From Scilla litardierei (Eukaryota; Streptophyta; Magnoliopsida; Asparagales; Asparagaceae), in the NCBI GenBank assembly GCA_030789695.1, contig CM061130.1:13073860-13137859 (forward strand): a stretch of 64,000 nucleotides of DNA. The letters run 5' to 3'. A program made the translations under genes and the position numbers. A model generated the notes under the pieces. It was not told the DNA's origin and did no database searches. It worked only from the letters and a program-made list of their open reading frames with translations. Every line of letters begins with the position of its first letter. Position 1 is the first letter of the stretch. This document shows, piece after piece, positions 46,068 to 58,694 of this stretch.

Positions 46068-49000
46068 ATGGCAGGAAGGCGATTCACCCGTGGTGGGGGT
46101 AGTGGTGTGCTCCCTCATGATGAGGAGCCTGAGCGGGAACCCACCAACGGTGAGATGATGCGGATGATGCTGCAGATGATGCAAGTGCAGCAGGGCATGC
46201 TCCTGCAAGTCCAGAATGCTCCACTTTCTCGAGCTGCCCGGGCTCTTCCGGATGCCCCTCGCTCTGAGCCGGGAGCGAAGCAATTTCGAGAGCTGGGTCC
46301 CGCATATTTTGATGGGTCTGAGGGTCCTCTGGCTGCCGATGAGTGGATTTGGAACATCGAGGACAATCTGAAGATGGCCAAGATCACCTCGGCTGGATGG
46401 GTTGATTTGGCAAGGAGGCAACTCAAGGATAATGCTCGGAATTGGTGGGATGCTGAAGAAAAGATGTTGGTGGAGCCGATAGCTTGGACTACCTTTAAGT
46501 CCAGGTTTGATGAGGAATTCTTTCCGAAGGCTGCGAAGAAGGAGATGCTGCAGCGCTTCATTGATCTGAAGCAAGGGAGCTCGTCGGTGGACCGATATCA
46601 CCAAGAGTTCATGAGGTTGAGTCGGTTTGCACCAAAGATGGTGCAGGACGCTGAGGAGAGAGCTCAGAGGTTCCTGCAGGGACTTGCTTCGGAGCTCCAG
46701 AGTTTTGTGACCTCTTCTGACTGGGAATCTTATCAGAAGGTTTTGGTAGCAGCCAAGAGGCAGGAGCTGCTCGTGAACCAGAGGAGGGGGTCTATTGTTG
46801 GTGCTAGGAAGAGGCCTATGGAGCAGGCCAGAGCGGTGGTTAGGCCTGGTTTCAAGCCTAATCAGCCCGCTCAGTTTAAGAGGCCAGGAGGGCCTATTCT
46901 GAAGACTTTCCATTTCTGCGGCAAGCCTGGCCACATCAAGGATCAGTGTCAGAAGTTTCTGGGCCAGTGTCTGGTTTGTGGTGATGCTTCCCATGCCGCG
47001 AAGGATTGTCGGCATGCGAATCAGCTGCGGAGGGCACCTGTTGCAGCTCAGCCGTTGCAGCAGCGAGCGTCTGTTCCTGCTGGACGTGGAGCAGCTCTTG
47101 TTCCGCAGAGGCAGGCTTTTCAGCAGGCTGTTCTACCAAGGAGGCAGGCTTTTCTGATGACCGCTGTGGAGAGCGAGGCTGTGGATGAGGTTATCGCAGG
47201 TAATCCTCGATCTAGCTGTTACTTTCCTAGCTGGTTTTGATTGTTAGATTGTGTTGTTTGCTTGAACATGGTTATTTGCTAGACTAGGGTTTGATTGTTA
47301 ATTGCTTGTTAGGTGTGGTTTTGGTGTGCACATTTCCTGCACGAGTCCTCTTTGACTCTGGTGCATCGATGTGCATTATTTCTCGGAGCTTCGTGGAGAG
47401 GCATTCCTTGTCGACGTCCCCTCTTCCCAAGAGTTGGAATATCGTTACAGGGAATGGCGTGGTCTCGGTGCATCGTGGTTGCAATTCTTGCTCGTTGGTG
47501 GTCTGTGGACATGAGCTTTTCGCTGATTTCATTGCCCACGACATCATCAACTATGATGCAGTTCTTGGGATGGATTGGCTTGCGAGCTTCTATGCTACGA
47601 TTGACTGTCGAAGGAAGAAGGTGGTGTTCGAGATTCCCGGACATCCAGTATTTGAGTTCAGTCGTGGTAGCAGTTCGCTTGGTCCTGTCAGATTTCGGGC
47701 CAGGCCGGTGGAGGTTGTGGCTATGCAGATGGAGTTGGAGTGGCCAGCTGTGGTGCGTGATTTTGGTGACGTCTTCCCCGAGGAGATGTCTGGTTTGCCA
47801 CCTGATCGAGCTTTAGAATTTTCTATTGATCTTGTTCCGGGAGCGCAGCCGATTTCGAAGGCGCCGTATCGTATGGCACCTGCTGAGTTGGAGGAGTTGC
47901 GGAAGCAGTTGGATGAGCTCTTGCAGAAGGGTTATATCAATCCTAGTGTGTCTCCGTGGGGAGCACCGGTGCTGCTGGTGAAGAAGAAGGATGGTTCGCG
48001 TCGTATGTGCGTGGACTATCGGGAGTTGAATGCGGTGACCATTAAGAATAAATACCCGTTGCCTCGCATCGATGATATTTTTGATCAGCTTGGAGGTTCG
48101 AGGGTGTTTTCCAAATTGGATTTGAGGAGTGGTTACCATCAGTTGAAGGTGAAGAAGGGAGATGTTCCGAAAACAGCGTTCAGGACGAAGTATGGACACT
48201 ATGAGTTTGTGGTTATGCCTTTCGGCGTAACTAACGCGCCCGCAGTTTTCATGAATCTGATGAACCTGATTTTCTACGACTTTTTGGATAAGTTTGTCGT
48301 TATCTTTATTGACGACATTCTGATCTATTCGAAGTCGGAGGAAGAGCATGCCTCGCACTTAAGGACGGTGTTGGAGATTTTGCGGAAGCATCGTTTGTAT
48401 GCTAAGTTTTTGAAGTGCGAGTTTTGGCTGGATAGAGTTGCTTTTCTCGGGCATGTGGTGACTGGAGATGGTATTTCAGTGGATCCCGAGAAGATTAGGG
48501 CCATCAGAGAGTGGCCTGTTCCGTCGTCTGCGTCTGAGATTCGGAGTTTTCTTGGACTTGCTGGTTACTATCGGCGATTCATTAAGGACTTTTCCCGTAT
48601 TGCTGAGCCGATGACCAGGTTGACGCGGAAGGATGTACCTTTTGTTTGGTCGGGTGATTGTGAGGGTGCTTTTGGTATTCTGAAGGAGAGGTTGACGACT
48701 GCCCCTATTCTTGTTGTGCCTGATCGCATCGGTGGATTTGAGATCTTTTGCGATGCTTCTGGCAAGGGTCTCGGTTGTGTGTTGCATCAGCATGGACATG
48801 TTGTGGCGTACGCGTCTCGTCAGCTTAAGGTTCATGAGAAGAATTACCCGACGCATGATTTGGAGTTGGCTGCCATTGTGTTTGCTCTTAAGATTTGGAG
48901 GCACTTCCTGCTGAGTGAGAAAGTGAAGATTTTCACCGATCACAAAAGCTTGAAGTATATTTTTACTCAGAAGGAGCTCAACATGCGACAGTGTCGATGG

Positions 49001-50673
49001 TTGGAACTTATGGCGGATTATGAGATTGATTTGCAGTTTCACCCCGGCAAGGTGAATGTGGCCCCTGATGCGCTGAGTAGGCTTCCAGCGGTGATGATTT
49101 TGACCTCGCAGTGGAGATTGCAGCAGGATTTTTGCGAGTCTGGTGTTGAGATTGTCCTTCCTAGGGAGGATTCATCGTTGATGTACATGCAGGTACAATC
49201 GACGATCGTGGATCAGATTAAGGCTGGCCAGGCTGAGGATCCGAAGCTGGTGAAGATTCGGGAGCTGGTGGGAGCCGGTCTGCGGACTGACTTTTTGATT
49301 CATGAGGATGGCTCGCTGAGGTTTGGAGCCAGGTTGTGTGTGCCAGCTGGGGATATTAGAGAGGAGTTGATGGTGGAGGCACACAGTTCGCCGTATTCTG
49401 TGCATCCTGGTGGCACCAAGATGTACCAGGATCTTCGCCTGAATTATTGGTGGCATGGTATGAAGAGGAATGTGGCTCGGAGTGTAGCCAAGTGCTTGGT
49501 TTGCCAGCAAGTGAAGGCGGAGCATCAGCGTGCGGCCAGGTTGCTACAACCGCTTCCGATTCCGGAGTGGAAGTGGCAACACATCACTATGGATTTCGTG
49601 ACTGGACTACCTCGGAGTCCGAATCAGAATGACGCGATTTGGGTGATCGTAGATCGATTGACCAAATCTGCGCACTTTATTCCGTTCCGAGTGGGACACT
49701 CCACTGAGGCGCTAGCGAGGAGATATATGGAGGTAAAATTCTTTTACTCTCCATTTTATTTCCTTTTCCTAGTTTGGATGGTGATGTGACGTGAATCGTG
49801 CAGGAGGTCATGCGACTTCATGGAGTCCCCGTGAGTATCGTGTCGGACAGAGACACGAGGTTCACATCTCAGTTCTGGCAGAGTTTGCAGAAGAGCTTGG
49901 GTACGCGTCTGAGTTTCAGCACGACGTACCATCCGCAGAAGGATGGCCAGTCCGAGAGGACGATTCAGATCTTGGAGGACATGCTGAGGGCATGCATGTT
50001 GGATTTCAAGGGTTCGTGGGAGGACCATCTACATTTGGTGGAGTTCTCTTACAACAACAGCTTCCAGGCGAGTATTGGCATGGCGCCTTTCGCCGCTCTT
50101 TGTGGGAGGAAATGTCGATCGCCATTGAGTTGGGATGACGTTGGTGATCGGGAGTTGTTGGGACCTGAGATGATCGTGGAGGCCGTGGATATTGTCAGGA
50201 ACATTCGGGAGAGGTTGAGGATTGCTCAGGACCGTTTTAAGCATCGAGCGGATGCTAAACGTCGTCCTTTGGAGTTTCAGCCGGGCGACCATGTGTTCTT
50301 GAAGATTTCCCCGAATCGAGGTGTGATTCGTTTCGGGAAGCGAGGGAAGTTGAGCCCGCGATACATTGGACCGTTTGACATTTTGGAGAGGGTTGGCGAG
50401 GTAGCTTACCGCTTAGCCTTGTCGCCATCTTTGGAAGGAGTTCACAATGTTTTCCATGTGTCGCAGCTTCGTCGATACATTAGCGATCCATCTCATGCGG
50501 TGGATTTTTCGGAGATTACCGTTCGCCCCGATATGACGTATGACCAGCATCCAGTGCAGATTCTGGACAGGCGTCAGAAATCGCTTCGAAACAAGATTGT
50601 CAATCTTGTGAGGGTGATGTGGCGACACGGCTCACCTGGGGAGTCTACTTGGGAGAATGAGGATGAGATTTGA
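46068..50673 (+). CDS. Gag-Pol of Tekay-A (46,068-47,199, 47,313-49,732, 49,804-50,673 if both introns are removed)
   Basis: This would be the structural and enzymatic polyprotein of the element. Gag starts [10 protein letters not shown] and has two CCHC-type knuckles; the first has lost its leading Cys ([14 protein letters not shown]), the second is intact ([14 protein letters not shown]). Protease LFDSGAS lies near 47,351, the RT catalytic FIDDILIYS near 48,311, then RNase H ([10 protein letters not shown]), the integrase HHCC finger, and integrase catalytic Asp near 49,592 and 49,846 and Glu near 49,954. The C-terminal chromodomain-like segment ends at 50,673. The three segments sum to 4,422 nt (1,473 residues) in one frame. 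The stop at 50,671-50,673 is TGA where Tekay-B has CGA, removing the last ten residues. Unspliced RNA would give Gag ending at 47,240. Confidence 0.85.
47200..47312 (+). other. Intron-like segment 1 of Tekay-A (GT-AG, 113 nt)
   Basis: It starts GTAATCCTCG after TTATCGCAG and ends GCTTGTTAG before GTGTGG. Gag runs 13 codons into it before a stop. Removing 113 nt shifts from the gag frame to the pol frame and joins VDEVIAG to [18 protein letters not shown], the normal Gag-protease junction. Tekay-B has the same length, sites and position. Confidence 0.72.
49733..49803 (+). other. Intron-like segment 2 of Tekay-A (GT-AG, 71 nt)
   Basis: It starts GTAAAATTC after TATATGGAG and ends GAATCGTGCAG before GAGGTCATG. 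It is pyrimidine-rich inside and has in-frame stops. Removing it joins ALARRYME to [17 protein letters not shown], the expected unbroken integrase core. It separates the first catalytic Asp from the second Asp and the Glu. Confidence 0.72.
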
Positions 50674-50737
50674 GAGCGTTTCCCACTTTTGTTTCCGGAC
50701 ACGTGAGTGTTTGGAAATTCCGAGGACGGAATTTTTC

Positions 50738-50752
50738 TTAAGTTGGGGAGGA
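50738..50752 (+). other. Polypurine tract of Tekay-A
   Basis: TTAAGTTGGGGAGGA lies directly before the 3' LTR start TGTAACG. Confidence 0.85.
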
Positions 50753-53220
50753 TGTAACGACTGGTTTTCATGTATCTGGATTTATTATAATATAATATAT
50801 GTTTTGGTGGATTTTCTCCTCATGTGTGGTTTTCGTCTCCGTAACTTTCATTTTCGATCGTTTCGTCGTGTTTTCTCGTTTCTTCCTTAGGATCGTCGAT
50901 TTCGAAGTATGTCATTCGTGACGGGCTTCATAACGGTCGTATCTTACTATTAGATCAAGCCTAGGAGTCTTAGGAGTCGATCCCGGGGCTCCGCGCTCCG
51001 TATCGGAATTTTTGGTGCTTATTAGCCGGTGTAAGAAGGGGCACCGACCGACTAGATGACGATCCAGTCGGTCGGCAATCCTTCTTGAACCGACTAGTTG
51101 GCTTTCTAAATTTCTCAGGAGTTACTGTTTATCGTTAGTCGGTCTAAGAACGTTGGTTGACCGACTAGGTTGCAAACTAGTCGGTCAGTAATGCTTCTTT
51201 AACCGACTAACTCTTCAACTAATTTTTGGTATCAATACTGTTCACTCTTAGTCGGTGGAAGAACGTTCACCGACCGACTAGATGTCAAACTAGTCGGTCA
51301 GTGGTTGTTCATCGACCGACTAAATCCAAATCCTATTTTCGTTCAGAAGTTACTGTTTACACTTAGTCGGTCTGTGTTGGTCGACCGACTGACTAGTTGC
51401 CAAACTAGTCGGTCAGTGGTTGCTTTTTGACCGACTAATCTGTGTTAAACCCCTAATTTCTGGGCAGCCGCCAGCCCATCCTATTTAAACCCCTCCCAAA
51501 CGTTTTCTTCTTCCTCCACTTGACCCAAAACCCTAGTTTCTCCCCCATTGAGCCCCCATCTTCCCCAAACCCTTATTCCTTCATTCCAAGCCCAAGATCC
51601 ATCATCCAAACCATCCCTCAACACCTACTACCTCTCATCTTCCCCAAATCTCCATCAAATCCCCAAAATCCCCCAAAAACCCTAGTTCTCCAAACTTCTC
51701 CATTTGTTTCCAGATCTGGTCCTTAGGTTCTCCGGAGTGTTTCTTCCGCCTCCTCTCGGTAAGAAATCGATCTCTTGATGTTTTCATGACCTATTTGTAT
51801 TTTTATGAAACCCTAATGAATGAATGTTGTTTTGATGATTGTATCCCCATAACAGCGATTTCCCCATAGATTAGCATCCGCGAGACGAGCCTTCGTGATC
51901 GTCATCCCCGGTGCTAGGCAAGTGAAACTTGCCACTTAGGGTTTAGGCCATGTTTTAGGCCATTTGCTTGTTGTAGGCGTAAAAGAGGCTAGGCGACGAA
52001 ATGATACTCGCCTAGGCGCAAATTGGGGAACTAACTTGACGACGAAGCTAGTTCAGACATATATCATGTTGCACAAATACCATGTCATGTTTAATTTCTA
52101 TTGACGGTACACAAATTAATTGTCATGTCATTGTATTCTTAAAGTGTTTCCGTGAATGCGTAGCTTCGCTACAATGTTTGTGTTCCTGGCTCGTGTTCCA
52201 GAAGCGGGCCATGTGTTGGTTGATAGCCAATGCCCGAATTGCTTGTTTCCGGCTAGGTGCACCCCTACGCCAATTGTTTATGAATCGTGATATAGAATAC
52301 GAGCTCCTGTGCGGGGCAACCCCGGCTCATTTACTGAGCTCGTGTGCGGGGACCCTGGCTCGATTACATGTGGGTATTGGGGGTAAGAGTTAAGCGGCCA
52401 ATCAACTGCGAGTCTGCCCGATCAGCAACTGCAGTGGTAAGGCGTAAACTCTGGGTTTTGGGGGTAGTGTTAAGCGGCCAATCAGCGTGAATGTTATACC
52501 ATTCAGCTGTAAGGCGTAAACATCTACAAACAACAGTGAAACATGAATAGTGAATTGATTGAGATTGTTAGTAGCTTGGCTACTCTTGTCTTGTCCTGAT
52601 AATTGTTCTCTTGTACTTATTGTCTCGCCATGCCTTGCTTGTGCACTCATGTTATAACTACCATGTCATGCATACTATAACTGCTAGGTTGCTAGTTGCC
52701 TTACTTCAGTTTCCTTGCACAAGTCTTTTAGACTTGCTGACATGTGCCCCTTTACTCTTTTGGGTGACACATGTTAGATCCTGAGCCTGAGTACCTTGTT
52801 GAGGACGAGGTGTTTGCTGACGCCGAGCCCGAGCTTGTGCTTGACGGGGAGTGCGTGGACACTGGGGACCAGTCCTAGTGTCTTCGTTGTGTTTTCCTTT
52901 TGTTTAGACTGCTGTTTGTTGTCGGTGCGTAGCACCTATACTTTGTGGTGTTGTTGCTTTGTTGGCCTTGTTCTGGGCCTTTAGACTCTTCCTTTTAGCC
53001 TGGTGGCTTTTCTGGATGTTGGACTTATTTTCGGGTTGGACAATTATGAGATACGAGAATTTTATTTCTGTCTCTCCTTATATTATTATTGTTGCTCCGT
53101 TGTGGTTACATGGACCTGCTTACGTTTTATTGACGCTTATCGGGTTTGGGGCTTCACCGCTCCACTCTCGTGCGGACCTTTTCACGTCTCGCCTCCATTT
53201 TAGGGAAGCAGGTCGTGACA
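50753..53220 (+). repeat. 3' LTR of Tekay-A
   Basis: It begins TGTAACGACTGG, ends GGTCGTGACA and is followed by the ACAGG duplication. It has the same length as the 5' LTR with scattered substitutions and small compensating indels. Confidence 0.95.
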
Positions 53221-53225
53221 ACAGG

Positions 53226-56200
53226 ATTAGTGTTGTGACAGGATTTTGGAAATTTGAATGAAAGTGTACTGTTAAAAAAATAACCAAAATGAAGCAAATC
53301 AGCAAGCTCTCATCCAACATTGAATGAAATTGTATATCAATATGATATCAATATGAAATTGAATGAAATTGAACTCATATATTTTTGTTTCACCCATATC
53401 CTGTGATATCCTTATTTAAAGTGTATATCAATATGAGAGGATCCTGTTTACAAAATGAGTTCACCCATATCTCATATGAATTTTTGTATACATCATTTGA
53501 ATGAAATTTTGTTTCAATTTTGTTTCCCATGATATGGGAGAGGATCCTGTATCAAAACCTGTGAAATTTTTGTATATCATGCTTTATACTTTTTTGTTAT
53601 TAAAGAAGTATAGAGAATCTTGTTTCACCCATATACTTTTTTGTGATAATCTATCTACTCATATCATGTTTCACCCATAGAGGATCCTGTTTCACCCACA
53701 AACATTTCTATGATATGAGTTTTGAACTCATATACAGGATATCACAAAACAATTCCATGATATGAGTTCATTGAATAATTTTGTATATCCATGTTCACAG
53801 GATATGGGTGAAACAATTTTGGATATCACAAAACAATTTCCTGTTTCACCCATATCCTCTCACATTCAATGTAAGAGGATATGGGTGAAACAATCTCATT
53901 CAATTTTGTTCACAATCTCATTCAATCTTGATAAATTTCATTCAATCTCATTCAATCACAAAACAAATCTTGAATGGGTGAAACAATCTTGAACAGGATA
54001 TGGGTGAAACAGGATATGGGTGAAACAATCTTGAATGAAATTGAATGAAATTTCATTCAATGTTTTACAAAATCTTGAATGAAATTTATCAAGATGTTTC
54101 ACCTATATCCTCTCACAAAACAAAACAGGATCCTCTCCCATATCATGTTTCACCAATAAACATTTCTATGATATGTGAAATTGAACTCATATCATGGAAT
54201 TGAACTCATATACAGGATCAATTCCTGTGAACTCATATGAATTCACCCATAATTTACAGGATCAAAATTATACAATATCAAAATTCATAAGGATATCACA
54301 ACTCATGAATTCATAAGGATATCACAACTCTATTATCATGAATCCTGTTAATTTTGTTATTTTGATTATAGAGGATATCCTTATGAACTGAATTTTGTTA
54401 TTTTGAGTTGAACTGAATTTTGTTATTTTGTTATAGAGGATATCCTTATGAATCATGTTCATAAGGATATCACAACTCAAAATTATAGAGGATCAAAAAT
54501 TTGAGATAGAATATCAAAATTTAGTTCATCATTCAAAATTTAACATTCATGATTTATGTGATATCCTGTATAATTTGATAAAACAAAATTGAACTCATAT
54601 CCTGTGATATCATGGATATACAAAATTGATAAAACAAATTTGATAAAACCTGTGATATCCTTAGTTAAAGTGTATATCAAAATGAGAGGATCATGTTTAC
54701 AAAATGAGTTCACCCATATCTCTTTGATACATGATTCTCTATTGAATAACAAAAAAGTATATCACTGTTCAATATCCAAGTATATCTCATTTTGAATGAA
54801 ATTTGTAAACATCTTGATAAATTTCATTGAATAACAAAATTATCATCTTGAATGAAATTTCAATGGAATTTTGTTCACATATCTCAATGAGAATTTCAAT
54901 TCAAAATTTTGTAAAACTCAATTTTGTTCACACATCAAGATGATATATTCTCAATGAAATTCTGTAAAACTCAATTTCATTCAAATATCTCCATGAAATT
55001 TTGCACACATCAAGATGATATATTCTCATTGAGTAGATAAAACAAATTTCATTCAAGATAAAACAATTTTGTTCACACTTCTTGAATGAAATTTCAATTC
55101 AAAATACCGTGATATCCTTATGAACAGGATGGAATAACAAAATTTTTGAACAAAGGAAACTTAACATGATAAAACTATACAGTATTCTCTATTGTATATC
55201 CTGTCCCAAAATTCTGTGAAATTTTGTTCACAATGAAATTTTGTAAAACATCACTGTTGAAATTTTGTAAAACATCACAATGAAATCCTGTCCCAAACTC
55301 AATTTCATTCAAATATCTCAATGAAATTTTGTAAACATCAAGATGATATATTCTCATTAAGTAGATAAATAACAAATTCAATGTAAGAGGATATGGGTGA
55401 AACAATCTCATTCAATTTTGTTCACAATCTCATTCAATCTTGATAAATTTCATTCAATCTCATTCAATCACAAAACAAATATCCCAGTATATCTCATTTT
55501 GAATGAAATTTGTAAACATCTTGATAAATTTCATTGAATAACAAAATTATCATCTTGAATGAAATTTCAATGGAATTTTGTTCACATATCTCAATGAGAA
55601 TTTCAATTCAAAATTTTGTAAAACTCAATTTTGTTCACACATCAAGATGATATATTCTCAATGAAATTCTGTAAAACTCAATTTCATTCAAATATCTCCA
55701 TGAAATTTTGCACACATCAAGATGATATATTCTCATTGAGTAGATAAAACAAATTTCATTCAAGATAAAACAATTTTGTTCACACTTCTTGAATGAAATT
55801 TCAATTCAAAATACCCTGATATCCTTATGAACAGGATGGAATAACAAAATTTTTGAACAAAGGAAACTTAACATGATAAAACTATACAGTATTCTCTATT
55901 GTATATCCTGTCCCAAAATTCTGTGAAATTTTGTTCACAATGAAATTTTGTAAAACATCACTGTTGAAATTTTGTAAAACATCACAATGAAATCATGTCC
56001 CAAACTCAATTTCATTCAAATATCTCAATGAAATTTTGTAAACATCAAGATGATATATTCTCATTAAGTAGATAAATAACAAATTCAATGTAAGAGGATA
56101 TGGGTGAAACAATCTCATTCAATTTTGTTCACAATCTCATTCAATCTTGATAAATTTCATTCAATCTCATTCAATCACAAAACAAATATCCCAGTATATC

Positions 56201-57400
56201 TCATTTTGAATGAAATTTGTAAACATCTTGATAAATTTCATTGAATAACAAAATTATCATCTTGAATGAAATTTCAATGGAATTTTGTTCACATATCTCA
56301 ATGAGAATTTCAATTCAAAATTTTGTAAAACTCAATTTTGTTCACACATCAAGATGATATATTCTCAATGAAATTCTGTAAAACTCAATTTCATTCAAAT
56401 ATCTCAATGAAATTTTGTAAACATCAAGATGATGTATTCTCATTGAGTAGATAAAACAAATTTCATTCAAGATAAAACAATTTTGTTCACACATCTTGAA
56501 TGAAATTTCAATTCAAAATACTGTGATATCCTTATGAACAGGATGTAATAACAAAATTTTTGAACAAAGGAAACTTAACATGATAAAACTATACAGTATT
56601 CTCTATTGTATATCCTGTCCCAAAATTCTGTGAAATTTTTGAACATCATATATACTGAGAAATTCTCAGCTTGCCATTAGCATATCATGTATCATATATA
56701 CTGAGAATTTCACAGGATATACTTTGTGGGTTTCTCAGCATATCCTTTGTGGGTTTCTCAGTATATATGATGTTCAAAAATATATCCTGTCCCAAACTCA
56801 GCTCATCATTAAAAAATTTTGTTCACTCAATGGAATAACAAAATTCAGGATATACTGTTTACAAATACAGGATTCTCTATTGTGATAATCTATCTACTCA
56901 AAATGATAAAAAAGTTTAGCATGGACAAAAAACATTTTAGTCATGCTCATTGCTCAAGCTCAGTTCCCAGTTCATGAAACCTCAATATTCATATCCCAGT
57001 TGCTCATTTCATAGGTTGGTTTAAGTATCAAATAAAATTGCAATTCATCAAGCTCATTTTTCAGCAAGCATTTCAGCAATATCTGGGATTGCCCATGCCT
57101 GAAAGACTGAAAGCCTATCCATTTTGAAACTATAGGACTAATATTAGCATTTCAGCTTGATGGGTTTAAAACTTTAAGATAAATCAAAAGAGCTTGATCA
57201 ACTCATGACTGAAAGCATGGAGCTATTTTCAAAATGGGTTTAAAACTGTAAGATAAATCAATGTATACCAACTCTTGACTGAAAGATAAATCAATACCAA
57301 CTATTATGACTGAAATTTTTAAACCCAACTCTTAACTGAAAGATAAAAATTGACTTAAAGTGCAACTGCCATAAATATAAAGAGAAGATGAAGTGTTGAG
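53226..57400. repeat. AT-rich word-repeat DNA
   Basis: About 4 kb built from a few reused words in both orientations: GATATGGGTGAAAC, TTCATTCAATCT, GATATCCTTATGAA, CAAGATGATATATTCTCA and AAAATTTTGTTCAC. There is no coding sequence. A block of about 92 bp at 53,874-53,965 recurs inside the 707-bp units (near 55,379 and 56,086), so tandem duplication and local shuffling both contributed. Confidence 0.8.
54781..56640. repeat. 707-bp tandem repeat, 2.6 copies
   Basis: The block beginning TATATCTCATTTTGAATG starts at 54,781, 55,488 and 56,195, an exact period of 707 bp twice. The third copy diverges at about 56,640. The copies are nearly identical by eye, so the duplication is recent. Confidence 0.92.
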
Positions 57401-58205
57401 GTGCTCAACAAGTGTTGAGCTGGATCGGACGTGATGAAGATAGCAAACTCACAAACCAAGGGTTGAGTTGCTGAGGAAGTGATGAAGCCCAACGCACTGC
57501 AATGGGGGTGCTCTTCTTGATGAGGGTGAAATAAATTAAAAGGAAAACATTGAGGAGAAGAGGAAGAGCTAACCGTGGTTCAGGACATCAAGCTCCCTTG
57601 CTCTTCGTTCTCTCCCTTGCTCTTCTTGAGCTGGAGGTTGAAGAAGATGGCTTGGAGGACCCTTTTGTGATAAAAATTCTGTGATGGTGAGAACCCTTTT
57701 GTGATGGCGAGAACCCTTTTGTGCAAGCGTAAACGTAAACGGAGAGGAGTGTAAATGTTGATGCGATCAAAAAAAATTTGTGATGGCGAGAACCCTTTTG
57801 TGCTCTTCGTTCTCTCTCCATTTGTGATGCAATCAAAAAAAATTTCCCTCCATTTGTGATGTGATCAAAATAAAGAGGAGAGGAGTGTAAACGTTGATTT
57901 TGATTTCAAAATTGTGATTTGAAATTGTGATGTGATTTCTTATATCCAATTACACATAACCAAATTTCTCATACCCTATATACAAACATCAATTTCTCAT
58001 ACCTCAATTTCTCATACCCTATATACAAACATCACACCCAATTACACATAACCAAAACCAAATTCAAATTCTCTTATCCATTATCTCTTATCCATTATCT
58101 CTTATACAATACACATATCCACATACAACAATACACATAACCAATATCTCTTATCCAATTTCTCTTATCCAAAAACCCATGATAACATCCCTGTTTTATA
58201 ATATA
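57401..58205. other. Non-coding DNA with reused CTTTTGTGATGGCGAGAACC words
   Basis: Near 57,660-57,800 the block GAGAACCCTTTTGTG occurs three times. An 82-residue minus-strand frame (57,588-57,836) rich in Arg, Ser and Lys has no recognisable motif. It could be a leader exon of the Helitron, but nothing proves it. The rest is AT-rich with repeats of TCTTATCCA. Confidence 0.4.
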
Positions 58206-58206
58206 G

Positions 58207-58223
<17 letters not shown>

Positions 58224-58299
<76 letters not shown>
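58224..58299. repeat. (TG)n microsatellite
   Basis: About 38 TG units, preceded by (AT)n. Its complement (AC)n lies at 58,695-58,732 in the opposite arm of the foldback. Confidence 0.97.
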
Positions 58300-58302
<3 letters not shown>

Positions 58303-58692
58303 AATGGAGAAGAGCTGACAGCGCTGGAAATTTTTCCAGCGCTGTCAGCATTTTGGGCGAGATAAAAGTATTTTTTTTGAATTTTTTTTGCAGTAGTTAG
58401 ATATACGTGTTAGGAAGCTCCCCACAAAATTTCAGGTCGATCCGACACCGTTTGAGCCTCCGTTCATCGATTTCAAAAACGTTACGTAAAACTGTGGACA
58501 GATTTGCGTAACGTTTTTGAAATCGATGAACGGAGGCTCAAACGGTGTCGGATCGACCTGAAATTTTGTGGGGAGCTTCCTAACATGTATATCTAACTAC
58601 TGCAAAAAAAAAATTTCAAAAAAAATATTTTTATCTCGTCCAAAATGCGGACAGCGCTGGAAAAATTTCCAGCGCTGTCAGCATTGGCCCAT

Positions 58693-58694
<2 letters not shown>

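Larger units (their letters stand above)
43457..53220 (+). mobile_element. Tekay-A: full-length Tekay/Del-like Ty3-gypsy chromovirus
   Basis: Two LTRs of exactly equal length (2,468 bp each by coordinates) flank a 4.8-kb internal region with gag-pol, and ACAGG is duplicated at 43,452-43,456 and 53,221-53,225. The equal length and close similarity of the LTRs point to a young insertion. It is the best preserved element in the window: once its two intron-like segments are left out, gag-pol is open from 46,068 to a stop ten codons short of the Tekay-B end. Confidence 0.95.

Noticed and set aside
57588..57836. First exon of the Helitron gene
   Set aside because: Basic Arg/Ser-rich composition is suggestive, but there is no splice or homology support and a large insertion lies in between.
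58179..58400. Open frame with a long Cys-Val run
   Set aside because: It is translation of a (TG)n microsatellite.
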